Part shown: positions 8,610 through 16,751 of the stretch, piece by piece | How positions within the stretch are numbered: the stretch's first letter is position 1 | How the letters are laid out: each line of letters starts with the position of its first letter | DNA from: Qipengyuania gaetbuli | GTDB lineage: Bacteria; Pseudomonadota; Alphaproteobacteria; Sphingomonadales; Sphingomonadaceae | Length of the DNA stretch: 64,000 bases | Reading direction: 5' to 3' | Assembly (NCBI RefSeq): GCF_020171365.1 | Contig: NZ_JAIUZO010000002.1 | Coordinates: forward strand, 62,001-126,000 | Made by a program: the position numbers and the translations under genes | The notes under the pieces: model-generated | Told to the model about the DNA's origin: nothing | What the model saw: only the letters and a program-made list of their open reading frames with translations | Database searches by the model: none

Positions 8610-10021
8610 GCGCAGGTCTCCTTCTCGTAATCGCCCTGGCCGGACTTGTTGGCGGCATTGCAGTTCTCGTGCTGCGAACTTCGTTCGTTTATTTCGTCAC
8701 CTTCTTCGTGATCACGGTCGCGATAGGCCTCGCACATTACTACGGCGGTGAAGAACGGTCCTATTGGCTGGCGGCGGTGTTCTGCGGAGCCGTTGCCGGG
8801 AAATATTTCCTCGAGTTCTTGCAGCAGCCGGCCTCGCTGCGCCTCATGCGCCATCGACCAATCAAGCTTCTTGCAGCATTCCTGCTGTGGGGCACGTTCG
8901 TCTCCGTCGTTGCAGGCATCGGACAGTCGCAGGCCCTTCTCGCGCTGAAGAATTATTTCGCGATCTGGCTTGTTGCGATCCCCGCCGTCTGGCTGGGCAT
9001 GAGAAGCCAGTTCCTGTCCCGCTTCGAATGGGCGCTGCTGGGCCTCTTCGCCCTGCAACTGCCTTTCGCGGTCTGGCAGAACTTCACCACCGACAACTGG
9101 GACGCGGTGGTGGGAACGTTCGGCGGTGATGTCGAAGGCGGCGGCGCAAGCGGCACCCTGATGGTGTACGTGATCGTCGGCACGCTCGTGGCGATTTCCT
9201 GGTGGCAGCGGCAGAAGGCAGCGCTTTGGTTCGCAGCGTTAGCTGTGGCGTTGGCGTTCCTCATCATGATCCAGGGCGAGGTGAAGGCCTTCTTCATCAT
9301 GATGCCACTAGGCGTCGCAGTCATGCTGCGCCGGCTGATGCTGAAACGCCCACTCCAGAGTGGCCTGCTGCTCGTCAGCGTCGCGCTGGGAAGCTATGTC
9401 ACCCTCGGGATTTACGCCGACAGCGAGGCGGGGTCCTCAACCGGCCGCAGCGAGCGCATCACCTCCTCTTTCGAATACTTCTTCGACACGACCTACGTCT
9501 CTGCAAGGACCGGAGAGGTTTCGCGCGGCGCTTCGATCGCCCTGTGGTTTGAAAGCGGCGGAAACACAGCCGAAAGACTGGTCGGTTACGGACTTGGAGC
9601 AAGCCGCCTTTCCGACACGGTGGAAGGCGGTAGCGTGACAGAGAAGTTCGGACAGGCCGTGATCAATTCCACCACGATTGCCCAGCTCCTTTGGGATACG
9701 GGCATCATTGGCCTGTGCCTGTACGTTTCGATCTTCATCTCTGCCTTGCGACTGGCATTTCGCATAGCGAGAGAGGCTCCCAATCGCACTATCCAATCCA
9801 GGGCGGATTTGATGGCCGGCATTATCGTGTTGGCTTTCCCATTGCTGATCTACGACCGCTCGCTCGTCGACGGCCCCGCAATTCATTTCCTTTTCGCAAG
9901 CTGCGTCGGCATGCTTTGCGGCCTAGAAAAATACGCTGCCATCGTGCGCGGACAAGCCATGGCGGAGTTCCGGCAAGCGCGGCAGGCGAACGCACTGCAA
10001 GGCACGGCTCCGGCCACTTAG
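8606..10021 (+). CDS. Second O-antigen polymerase-like polytopic membrane protein
   Basis: This 471-residue protein starts at the ATG at 8606, overlapping the GT stop by 4 bp (ATGA). It has about ten hydrophobic segments. A large polar loop around residues 275-350 contains RSERITSSFEYFF and GGNTAERLVGYGLG, which resembles the big periplasmic loop of Wzy/O-antigen ligase proteins, although the HND motif of the first polymerase is absent. It may be the actual repeat-unit polymerase, leaving the first gene as ligase, or the reverse. It shows no enzymatic signature other than this topology. Confidence 0.65.
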   Translation: MSAGLLLVIALAGLVGGIAVLVLRTSFVYFVTFFVITVAIGLAHYYGGEERSYWLAAVFCGAVAGKYFLEFLQQPASLRLMRHRPIKLLAAFLLWGTFVSVVAGIGQSQALLALKNYFAIWLVAIPAVWLGMRSQFLSRFEWALLGLFALQLPFAVWQNFTTDNWDAVVGTFGGDVEGGGASGTLMVYVIVGTLVAISWWQRQKAALWFAALAVALAFLIMIQGEVKAFFIMMPLGVAVMLRRLMLKRPLQSGLLLVSVALGSYVTLGIYADSEAGSSTGRSERITSSFEYFFDTTYVSARTGEVSRGASIALWFESGGNTAERLVGYGLGASRLSDTVEGGSVTEKFGQAVINSTTIAQLLWDTGIIGLCLYVSIFISALRLAFRIAREAPNRTIQSRADLMAGIIVLAFPLLIYDRSLVDGPAIHFLFASCVGMLCGLEKYAAIVRGQAMAEFRQARQANALQGTAPAT

Positions 10022-10040
10022 GAAATTATCGAGACGAACC

Positions 10041-10721
10041 GTGACGATACCGCGCAAAATCCATTATTGCTGGTACGGCGGGAAGCCGCTGACACCCCTC
10101 GCTCAGGCTTGCGTCGAAAGCTGGGAGCGCAAAGCCGGGGAGTTCGAAATCATTCGCTGGGATGAATCCAATACGCCCATAGACGACCATCCATATATGC
10201 GGATCGCGTACATGCGGGGACTCTGGGCTTTCGTGGCAGACTACGCTCGCCTGCAGGCTCTCATCGCACATGGCGGCATCTATCTCGACACGGATATGGA
10301 GGTGGTCAAGCCCCTTGAGAAATTCCTGGAACACACGCATGTGGTGGGGAATGAATCCGACGGCCAAATAAGTGCCGGCATTATCGGGGCACACCCACAT
10401 TCTGCCTTCCTCAAGGCCTGTCTCAAATGGATGGACCGTGACGCCTCAGCCGGAAGCCCGAGCTTCACATCAATTCCGAAGATCATGCAGCAGGTCTACG
10501 ATGCCGGCGATTTCGACGTGACCATCTACCCGCCCCGCTACTTCTATCCGTACAACCCGTATGATCCTGATCAGCCGGTAAAGCAGCTGCTGTACTCCGA
10601 CATCACCGAGGAAACCTACGCTATCCATCATTGGAGCGCGTCCTGGGTAAAGCCGAGGACATGGACCCAGTACGCGAAATCCGTGCTGAAATACGCCTAT
10701 CGCAACCTCCCCAAGAGGTAG
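10041..10721 (+). CDS. GT32-like glycosyltransferase with DXD motif
   Basis: This 226-residue cytosolic enzyme has the capsular-polysaccharide GT32/Gly_transf_sug pattern: IPRKIHYCWYGGKPL at the N-terminus, then ADYARLQALIAHGGIYLDTDMEVV, cited here as two overlapping signatures (ADYARL and YLDTDMEVV). The DTD is the metal/nucleotide-sugar binding DXD. The start is GTG at 10041, 19 bp after the polymerase-like gene. It is the last enzyme of the rightward operon. The conserved WSASW near the C-terminus is also typical of the family. The sugar transferred is unknown. Confidence 0.85.
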   Translation: MTIPRKIHYCWYGGKPLTPLAQACVESWERKAGEFEIIRWDESNTPIDDHPYMRIAYMRGLWAFVADYARLQALIAHGGIYLDTDMEVVKPLEKFLEHTHVVGNESDGQISAGIIGAHPHSAFLKACLKWMDRDASAGSPSFTSIPKIMQQVYDAGDFDVTIYPPRYFYPYNPYDPDQPVKQLLYSDITEETYAIHHWSASWVKPRTWTQYAKSVLKYAYRNLPKR

Positions 10722-10800
10722 GGTCGGCCGGAGAGTTTTCTTCTTTCCTACAGAACATACTGAGAATTAATGGCAATCTCCCTTTCAATGAGGAGACGCC

Positions 10801-11229
10801 ATGTCCTTGCCTTCCATCAACGCTCCTGCGGGTTTCGTGCCTTCGGTCGCCATCTCGTACGGGACCATCGATGAAGAAGCCCGACCGGTTTCGATCGAAT
10901 CGCCCCTGCCCGTCAGTCACACCCAGACCGTAGCCACTTCCGTGCCTCTCGTCGGTTCGGCCACCGCCAGTGCTACCTTCGGCCCCTTCAAACCCCAGAT
11001 CGGGCGCGAAATCGTTCTGACCCTTTCGGGGCAATGGTCCGGCGATGTCACGCTCGAACGGTCGATAGACGGCGGAGCCACGCGCATGCCTGCGACGCTC
11101 GCGGGACGCCCTCTCGTCTGGTCACAGAATATCAACGAGATCGTGTGGGTCGAGACCGAGGGATCAGCCTCGCTTTACCTCGACGCTGAGTTGATTGGCG
11201 GCACGCTCGATTATCGGGTGGCCCAATGA
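10801..11229 (+). CDS. Small beta-rich protein resembling phage/prophage tail-associated proteins
   Basis: This 142-residue protein has a strong ribosome binding site (GAGGAG about 10 nt before the ATG). It has no signal peptide. Polar beta-strand-forming segments dominate (EIVLTLSGQWSGDVTLERS, GTLDYRVAQ). I recognise this style from proteins beside tail-fibre genes in sphingomonad prophages, but that is recall, not a search result. It is coupled by ATGA to the SGNH hydrolase and sits inside the polysaccharide locus. The two may form one module acting on acyl-decorated glycan. No established function. Confidence 0.6.
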   Translation: MSLPSINAPAGFVPSVAISYGTIDEEARPVSIESPLPVSHTQTVATSVPLVGSATASATFGPFKPQIGREIVLTLSGQWSGDVTLERSIDGGATRMPATLAGRPLVWSQNINEIVWVETEGSASLYLDAELIGGTLDYRVAQ

Positions 11230-12557
11230 GCGCGGCCATGGCGCTGCAGCCTGCGGCCATCGCGCGCGCGGCTTTCGATCAGGCTGGCCTGGCGCGTCCT
11301 CTCTCCACGCTCGCCGCGCTCGGTGACAGCATGACCTTCCAGAATTCGGATGGCAGCCCTTGGTGGAAGCGGCCTTACGGTTACCTCTCTTGGGCTGAAA
11401 TCCTCTCCGGCGGCCGGCTGATATCGCCGGCAGAATTCAACTTCGGCGTTTCGGGTGAACGCAGTGACCAGATGCTGGCCCGCGTCGGCCGCGTCGTCGC
11501 TGCACGGCCCGACATCTGCGTCGTATTCGGCGGCGTGAACGACCTGCCCACGCTTACGGCGGCGCAAACGATCCGAAACCTTGAGCGGATCTACGACAGG
11601 CTGCGGGATGCGGGCATTTTCGTGGTTGCGGTCCCGCCTATCCCCGCGGGAGTACTGGCGGGACAGACCCTGACGGATGCACAGCAGGCCCATCTCGCGC
11701 AGGTCAGGCACCACATCCGGGCGCGCTCCGTAGGTAGCGGCTTCGCAGTAGCCGACGCAGGCCCGCTGCTGCTCGATCACGCCAGTTCCAAGGGGCTTCC
11801 CATCGGCGGCGCGCCAGCCGGTTCGAGCATCCCCACGGCCATGACCTACGACGGTCTGCATCCCTCGATCCGTGGCGCGTTCTGGATCGGCAAGACGATC
11901 GCGGGGGTTCTCGAAAACCGCCTGTACGGAAGGCCGCCACTACTGGACGGAGCGCACGACCAGTTCGATGCGCTCACCAATCCGACGGGCTCGAAACTCG
12001 GCCCCGCCCTCGCGCTCGGCACGCCAGGTGGTACGGTTTCCGGCGGAGCTTCTGGAACCGCGCCGGCGGGCTGGGTCCTCCAGCGTCAATCGGCAGGCGG
12101 GTCGCTAACCGGCGCCTTCGAAACGCAGGCGCTGGCCAATGGCATGTCGCGCCCCGCGTACAGTATAACCGCTTCGGGCAGCCAGGCATCTGGTGAAGCA
12201 AGAGGGCGGCTCTACCGCCAGATCTATTCTTCCTATGCACCTGGCGAAAAAGTCGAAGGATTGGTCGAAGTCGAGGTGTCGGGCATTGGCCCGTCAAGCC
12301 TGACGGAACTGCAACTCCAGGTCGCAGACACTACAGGCCAGCTGGCCCGCGTGCTTGGCACACAGGCCGGTGTGCCGACGGGGACGAAGTTCTGTTACCC
12401 CGACCAGACTTGGTCCGGAGTCTTGCGGACCAGCCCCATCGTACTCGGAAATACCGCGGCACTTGATTTTGTCGTCAATCTGGGTGTTGCAGGGATCGAC
12501 GGAGCATCGGCAAGCGTGAGGCTCACAGGAGCCAAACTGGCGCGATGCATTAGCTGA
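11226..12557 (+). CDS. SGNH/GDSL-family hydrolase with C-terminal accessory domain
   Basis: The 443-residue protein starts at the ATG overlapping the upstream stop (ATGA). All SGNH blocks are visible: block I AALGDSMTF (nucleophile Ser, about residue 36), Gly in NFGVSGE, block III FGGVNDLP (Asn), and block V YDGLHPS (catalytic Asp and His, about residues 208-211). The first 240 residues are the esterase. The last 190 are beta-rich and may bind carbohydrate. A likely role is removing O-acetyl groups from the polysaccharide, opposing the nearby acetyltransferase. No signal peptide is evident, so how it would reach exported glycan is unclear. Confidence 0.8.
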   Translation: MSAAMALQPAAIARAAFDQAGLARPLSTLAALGDSMTFQNSDGSPWWKRPYGYLSWAEILSGGRLISPAEFNFGVSGERSDQMLARVGRVVAARPDICVVFGGVNDLPTLTAAQTIRNLERIYDRLRDAGIFVVAVPPIPAGVLAGQTLTDAQQAHLAQVRHHIRARSVGSGFAVADAGPLLLDHASSKGLPIGGAPAGSSIPTAMTYDGLHPSIRGAFWIGKTIAGVLENRLYGRPPLLDGAHDQFDALTNPTGSKLGPALALGTPGGTVSGGASGTAPAGWVLQRQSAGGSLTGAFETQALANGMSRPAYSITASGSQASGEARGRLYRQIYSSYAPGEKVEGLVEVEVSGIGPSSLTELQLQVADTTGQLARVLGTQAGVPTGTKFCYPDQTWSGVLRTSPIVLGNTAALDFVVNLGVAGIDGASASVRLTGAKLARCIS

Positions 12558-12575
12558 GGCACATCAATCCGCTCC

Positions 12576-12615
12576 GTGACAGCACCTGCAGCAGCCCTCT
12601 GCGGGGTGCTGTCAC
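12576..12615. terminator. Bidirectional stem-loop between convergent genes
   Basis: An 11-bp perfect stem (GTGACAGCACC, 12576-12586, with GGTGCTGTCAC, 12605-12615) encloses an inner GCAG/CTGC stem. It lies between the stop of the SGNH hydrolase and the stop of the convergent acetyltransferase. No long T-tract follows on either strand, so it may terminate weakly or mainly block 3' exonucleases. Confidence 0.65.
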
Positions 12616-12622
12616 CTGGCGC

Positions 12623-13066
12623 CTACCCGTGCTGGTCGGAAGCTTCTGCCGGCTTCTTGACGACTGCCGGGACCCCCGCGGCCATGACACCCGGAGGCAG
12701 ATCGCCAATCACGACTGCGTTCGCTGCGATCACGGTGCCCCTGCCGACGGTGATCGGCCCGATCAGCTTCGCCCCTGCATGGACAATCACGTTATCTTCG
12801 AGAGCAGGCGCGCCAATGATGGGCGCCTTGCCGCCTAGGACGACGTGAACTCCGATCCGGCAGTTCTCACCGATCACGCTGCGCTCGTTAAGCACCACGC
12901 CAAGGCCGCTGTGTTCGAAGAATGCGGACCGCGCGATCTGCGCCTTGCCGGGAACGACAGCTCCGAACAGGACACGGATGATACCGTCCACTATCCTGCC
13001 GACGACAGGCAGCCGCCACCGGTAGAAGGTGGAGGATATCCGGTGAAGGCGCATGATGGTCTGCAA
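12623..13066 (-). CDS. Serine acetyltransferase-like left-handed beta-helix acyltransferase
   Basis: About 147 residues. The C-half is made of hexapeptide repeats (IGENCRIG, VIVHAGAKLIG, VIAANAVVIG) ending in GVPAVVKK, the CysE/WcaF-type left-handed beta-helix that binds acetyl-CoA. In polysaccharide loci such proteins O-acetylate sugars. The start is uncertain: a TTG at 13066 has GAGGA at ideal spacing (13074-13078), while the ATG at 13054 has no Shine-Dalgarno, so the TTG is preferred. It follows the GT4 gene by about 10 bp in the leftward operon. Serine biosynthetic CysE is longer (about 260 residues), so a glycan acetyltransferase is likelier. Confidence 0.8.
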   Translation of the reverse strand: MQTIMRLHRISSTFYRWRLPVVGRIVDGIIRVLFGAVVPGKAQIARSAFFEHSGLGVVLNERSVIGENCRIGVHVVLGGKAPIIGAPALEDNVIVHAGAKLIGPITVGRGTVIAANAVVIGDLPPGVMAAGVPAVVKKPAEASDQHG

Positions 13067-13076
13067 TTTACGGTCC

Positions 13077-14267
13077 TCAGTCCGCAGTCTTCCAGAGACT
13101 ATCGTATGCGGCAAGCAGCTTGGGCGCCTCGTATTTCCATTCGAGTTCGTTGATCACGCGGTTGCGGCCGAACTCGCCCATCTTCTTCCGGCGTTCGGGA
13201 TCGTCGAGCAGTGCGATGATCTTGTCCGCCATGTCGTGCGGATCATTATGCTGCGCATAGAGCGAGGCATCCTGTGCCGAATATCGCCCTTCGGTCAGAT
13301 CGAACTGCACAATCGGCTTGGCCAGCGCCATGTATTCCATGATCTTGTTCATGGTCGAGGCGTCGTTCATCGCATTGGCGACGTCGGGATTGACGCAGAC
13401 ATCCGCCGTATTGAGCATGTCGAGCAGGTCGGCATCGCTGACGCGGCCGGTGAAGGTGACGTAATTGTCCACGCCGAGTTTACCGGCGAGCTCCTTCATC
13501 TCGTCGAGCGAGGTGCCGCCGCCGACAAGGCCGAAATGAATGTCCTGGCGTCCCTTTTCGTGCACGAGAACGCGCACGGTTTCGAGCAGCAGGTCGATAC
13601 CTTCCTGCTTGCCCATCACCCCGACGTAGCCGACCAGGTACTTGCGCCCTTGCTTGAGGTAGGCCTTAGGCGGGACGAGCTTCAGCCTGTCCAGCTTCGG
13701 CCCGGAGCGGACGACGAAGACCTTGTCCGGATCCATGCCGCCGCGTTCGATGGCGATCTTGCGGTAACTGTGGTTGGTCGCGATCGACATGTCCGCGAGC
13801 CGGAACGTCAGCCGCTCCGCCCACAGCATGAGCCGGTAGAAGAAATCCCGGCGCCCGAACTTGGCTTCGTAAAGCTCGGGATTGATGTCATGATGATCGA
13901 ACACGAACTTCTTGCCGAATGGCTTGAAGAACGCGGCCACCATGAAAATGAGGTCCGGCGGATTGCACGCGTGGATCACGTCGAAGCCGCGCGAAAACGC
14001 GATCTTCGTTGCCAGGTAAAGCTCCCAGAACAGAGCACTGCCATATTCCAGGGCATAGCCCACCGCCCCATCTGCCTCGTGCGGCAGCGGGTGGCGATAT
14101 ACTTCGATACCGTCGATCGTCTCGCGGCGCTTGGGATAATCCTTAGTCGCCGGGCAGATGATGCTGACCGAATAGCCTGCATCGCGCAGGGTACTGGCCT
14201 CCTGCCAGACCCTTCGGTCGAAGGGTACGGGCAGGTTTTCGACAATGATCAGGACACGGCGGGTCAC
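13077..14267 (-). CDS. Glycosyltransferase family 4
   Basis: About 396 residues, starting at the GTG at 14267 directly after the dehydrogenase stop; this start gives MTRRVLIIVENLPVPFDRRV, a typical GT4 opening. A longer ATG start (14309) would overlap the upstream gene. The N-domain contains DVIHACNPPDLIF. The C-domain has LVGYVGVMGKQEGIDLLLET and the EX7E-like region NKIMEYMALAKPIVQFDL. It probably transfers a sugar, possibly a uronic acid made by the adjacent dehydrogenase, to the repeat unit. The specificity is inference. Confidence 0.85.
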   Translation of the reverse strand: MTRRVLIIVENLPVPFDRRVWQEASTLRDAGYSVSIICPATKDYPKRRETIDGIEVYRHPLPHEADGAVGYALEYGSALFWELYLATKIAFSRGFDVIHACNPPDLIFMVAAFFKPFGKKFVFDHHDINPELYEAKFGRRDFFYRLMLWAERLTFRLADMSIATNHSYRKIAIERGGMDPDKVFVVRSGPKLDRLKLVPPKAYLKQGRKYLVGYVGVMGKQEGIDLLLETVRVLVHEKGRQDIHFGLVGGGTSLDEMKELAGKLGVDNYVTFTGRVSDADLLDMLNTADVCVNPDVANAMNDASTMNKIMEYMALAKPIVQFDLTEGRYSAQDASLYAQHNDPHDMADKIIALLDDPERRKKMGEFGRNRVINELEWKYEAPKLLAAYDSLWKTAD

Positions 14268-14268
14268 G

Positions 14269-15576
14269 TTACCAGCAGATGCCTTCGTAGCCTTCGACAG
14301 CCGAGGCATCGCCCTCGATACGGACGAGGTCGATGATGTTCTGGTCGTCGCGGAACTTGACGTCGGCGAAGGCCGGATCCGAATTGCCGATGATGATCGT
14401 GTCGCAGTCCGCGACCACCTCTTCGGCAGTTTCGCGCATGAGACGGCTGATGTGCGGAATATGGTTCAGGATGTAGTCCCGGTTCCCGCCCTTCAGCGCC
14501 GCGATGCTGACATTCCGGTCGTAGAGCGCAAGTTCGTACCCCTTGCCGAGCAGGCGTTCGATCAGTTCGACGATCGGGCTTTCGCGCAGGTCGTCGGTCC
14601 CCGCCTTGAAGCTGAATCCGAGAATGCCGACCTTTTTCTTGCCGCCGCGAGTAACGAGCTCGAAGCCGCGATCGATGTGGCGTTCGTTGCTGGCCATGAT
14701 CGATCCGATCAGCGGCAGGTCGAGATCGAGCGAATTGGCGCGATAATTGAACGCACGAACGTCTTTGGGCAGGCACGATCCGCCGAAAGCAAAGCCGGGC
14801 TTCATGTAATAGCTCGACAGGTTCAGCTTCGTGTCGAGGCAGAAGATGTCCATGACCTTGTGGCTGTCGATGTCGAGCGACTTGCACACTGCGCCGACTT
14901 CGTTGGCGAAGGCGACCTTGGTCGCGTGCCACACATTGTCGATATACTTGACCGTTTCCGCCACCTCTACCGAAGTGCGGATCAGCGGCGCGTCGAGATC
15001 GGCATAGAGGTCCGCCAGCATCGCGCCGCTACGCTCGTCCAGTTCACCGATGACCGTCTTGGGCGGGTTGCGATAGTCGTAGACCGCCGTCCCTTCCCGC
15101 AGGAATTCGGGGTTGTTGCACACGCCGAAGTCGACGCCTGCCTTCTTGCCCGAAGCTTCTTCAAGGACCGGGACGATCAGGCCCCGCATGGTACCTGGGA
15201 GGATGGTCGAGCGGATGACGACCACGAAATAATCGTCCTTCTCCCCGATGGCGCGGCCGATTTCCTCGCACACGCGGCGGACATAGGTAAGATCGAGCGA
15301 GCCATTGCGCTGGCTGGGCGTGCCCACGCAGATCAGGGCCATGTCGCTGGCCATGATCGCTTCGCGAGCATCGGTCGTCGCGCGCAGCATGCCGTTCTTG
15401 ACGGCAGCTTCGACCATCTCGCCGATGTCCTTCTCGATGATCGGGGAGTTGCCTGCGTTGACCAGGTCGACCTTTTCACGATTGGGATCGACACCGATCG
15501 TCTCGTGCCCGTCTGCGGCAAGACACCCCGCCGCGACCACGCCCACATAACCCAATCCGAATACGCTTAGTTTCAT
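14269..15576 (-). CDS. GDP-mannose 6-dehydrogenase-like nucleotide sugar dehydrogenase (AlgD-like)
   Basis: The 435-residue length matches AlgD (436). Signatures are the NAD-binding [59 protein letters not shown] and the catalytic-Cys motif GFAFGGSCLPKDVRA. These resemble AlgD more than UDP-glucose dehydrogenases. The reaction is GDP-mannose plus 2 NAD+ to GDP-mannuronate, so the polysaccharide probably contains a mannuronic-type residue. The start at the ATG at 15576 is set by the Rossmann motif and GGGAA upstream. None of the other alginate genes (alg8, alg44, algG) are present, so the product is not ordinary alginate. Confidence 0.85.
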   Translation of the reverse strand: MKLSVFGLGYVGVVAAGCLAADGHETIGVDPNREKVDLVNAGNSPIIEKDIGEMVEAAVKNGMLRATTDAREAIMASDMALICVGTPSQRNGSLDLTYVRRVCEEIGRAIGEKDDYFVVVIRSTILPGTMRGLIVPVLEEASGKKAGVDFGVCNNPEFLREGTAVYDYRNPPKTVIGELDERSGAMLADLYADLDAPLIRTSVEVAETVKYIDNVWHATKVAFANEVGAVCKSLDIDSHKVMDIFCLDTKLNLSSYYMKPGFAFGGSCLPKDVRAFNYRANSLDLDLPLIGSIMASNERHIDRGFELVTRGGKKKVGILGFSFKAGTDDLRESPIVELIERLLGKGYELALYDRNVSIAALKGGNRDYILNHIPHISRLMRETAEEVVADCDTIIIGNSDPAFADVKFRDDQNIIDLVRIEGDASAVEGYEGICW

Positions 15577-15617
15577 TGAAATTCCCGGTGGCAGCCGAAG
15601 ACCGCTCACTCCCTTGT

Positions 15618-16751
15618 TCAAGTGTTCAAATTCTGTTGCTTGTTGGCAGAAGCATTTGACAACGCTTCTTTCCAGATGACCGTCAGGCGCGGTAGATAGG
15701 TGCTGATATCCAGCATCTCGCGATGTGTCGAGCGCGCATTTTCGCCAAGTTTTCGGCGTAGTTCACCGTCTTCGATTACCCGCCTCAGGGCAGCGGTCAG
15801 CTCCTCGACATTGCCCGGCTGAACGATCAGGCCGTTGTCCTCGTCGGAGATGATATCGAGTACGGCACCGACCGGGGTCGTGACGACTGCCTTGCCTGCG
15901 CCCATGCCTTCGATAACCGACATCGGCAGGTTTTCATTGTAGGACGGAAGGACGATCACATCGCAGGTGCTCAGCAGCCTTGCCGAGTCCTGGGGGCCGA
16001 GCCAGCCCGGTATCGCGATCCGGTCACCGAGGCCGTGCTCCGCTACGACATTGCGCGTCTCCTCGACCTCTCCGTTTCCGGCAATCGTCATCTTCCATCC
16101 GGGCAGATCGGCAAGCCGGCGCGCGGCTTCCACCAGTTCAGGCACGCCCTTGCGCGCGCCTAGGGCGCCCAGGAACGCGACATGCACCTCGCCCGGTGAA
16201 TCGGCTTTTATCGGTACGTCGAGGGGTGCAGTGGCATTGTGCAGGATGACGGTATTGATCCGCCGGTCCATCTCCGAGACGAACTCTCGCCAGTAGCTGC
16301 CAAGCACGATCGCGGCGCGTGCATTTACGAAAGTCTCGCGAATGGCCTGCTGCTTGCCCGGGCTCGCGCTTTCGTAAAACTCGCGAAAGCGCGATCCATG
16401 GAGATGCAAAACATAAGGAACGCCGAGCATCATCGCGAAGCGGGCAACGATGCGCTTGCGGCTGAAGCTTCCCTGGCTCGACAGATTGATGTGGAGAATA
16501 TCGAGCCGACCCGTCAGCTTGAGGAGCGCCATCCGAAACAGGAATGCTGCCAGATAGACTGGCGAGAGCAGGATATGGCCCTTCCCCCTTGTCGAGCCGA
16601 AGCGGATGACCGCTTCCCTGTCCCCGGACATCTCGTACCGGTCGCGCAGGAGGTCCATCAGGCGGTCGATACCGCCATTACCACCCTTGCCGAGCGGTGT
16701 TGCGACCAGCACCTGAAGCGGGACGGCCGAATTGCGGGCCTGAGTTGTCAT
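15618..16751 (-). CDS. Glycosyltransferase family 4
   Basis: 377 residues, starting at the ATG at 16751 that overlaps the heparinase-like stop by 4 bp (ATGA). The N-domain has the donor-loop LVATPLGKGGNGGIDRLMDL and ILHINLSSQGSFSRKR; the C-domain has VAFLGALGARKGVPELVEAA and LPSYNENLPMSVIEGMGAGK, the classical GT4 EX7E region. It acts in the cytoplasm on the lipid-linked glycan. Translational coupling to the heparinase-like gene and co-direction with the AlgD-like gene put it in the same uronate pathway. The sugar is unknown. Confidence 0.87.
   Translation of the reverse strand: MTTQARNSAVPLQVLVATPLGKGGNGGIDRLMDLLRDRYEMSGDREAVIRFGSTRGKGHILLSPVYLAAFLFRMALLKLTGRLDILHINLSSQGSFSRKRIVARFAMMLGVPYVLHLHGSRFREFYESASPGKQQAIRETFVNARAAIVLGSYWREFVSEMDRRINTVILHNATAPLDVPIKADSPGEVHVAFLGALGARKGVPELVEAARRLADLPGWKMTIAGNGEVEETRNVVAEHGLGDRIAIPGWLGPQDSARLLSTCDVIVLPSYNENLPMSVIEGMGAGKAVVTTPVGAVLDIISDEDNGLIVQPGNVEELTAALRRVIEDGELRRKLGENARSTHREMLDISTYLPRLTVIWKEALSNASANKQQNLNT

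Noticed and set aside
10801-12557. Prophage
   Set aside because: No capsid, terminase, portal or integrase genes are in the region; only two small tail-like proteins are present.
13053-14336. 427-codon open frame opposite the GT4 gene
   Set aside because: Antisense shadow; the minus strand carries full GT4 motifs.
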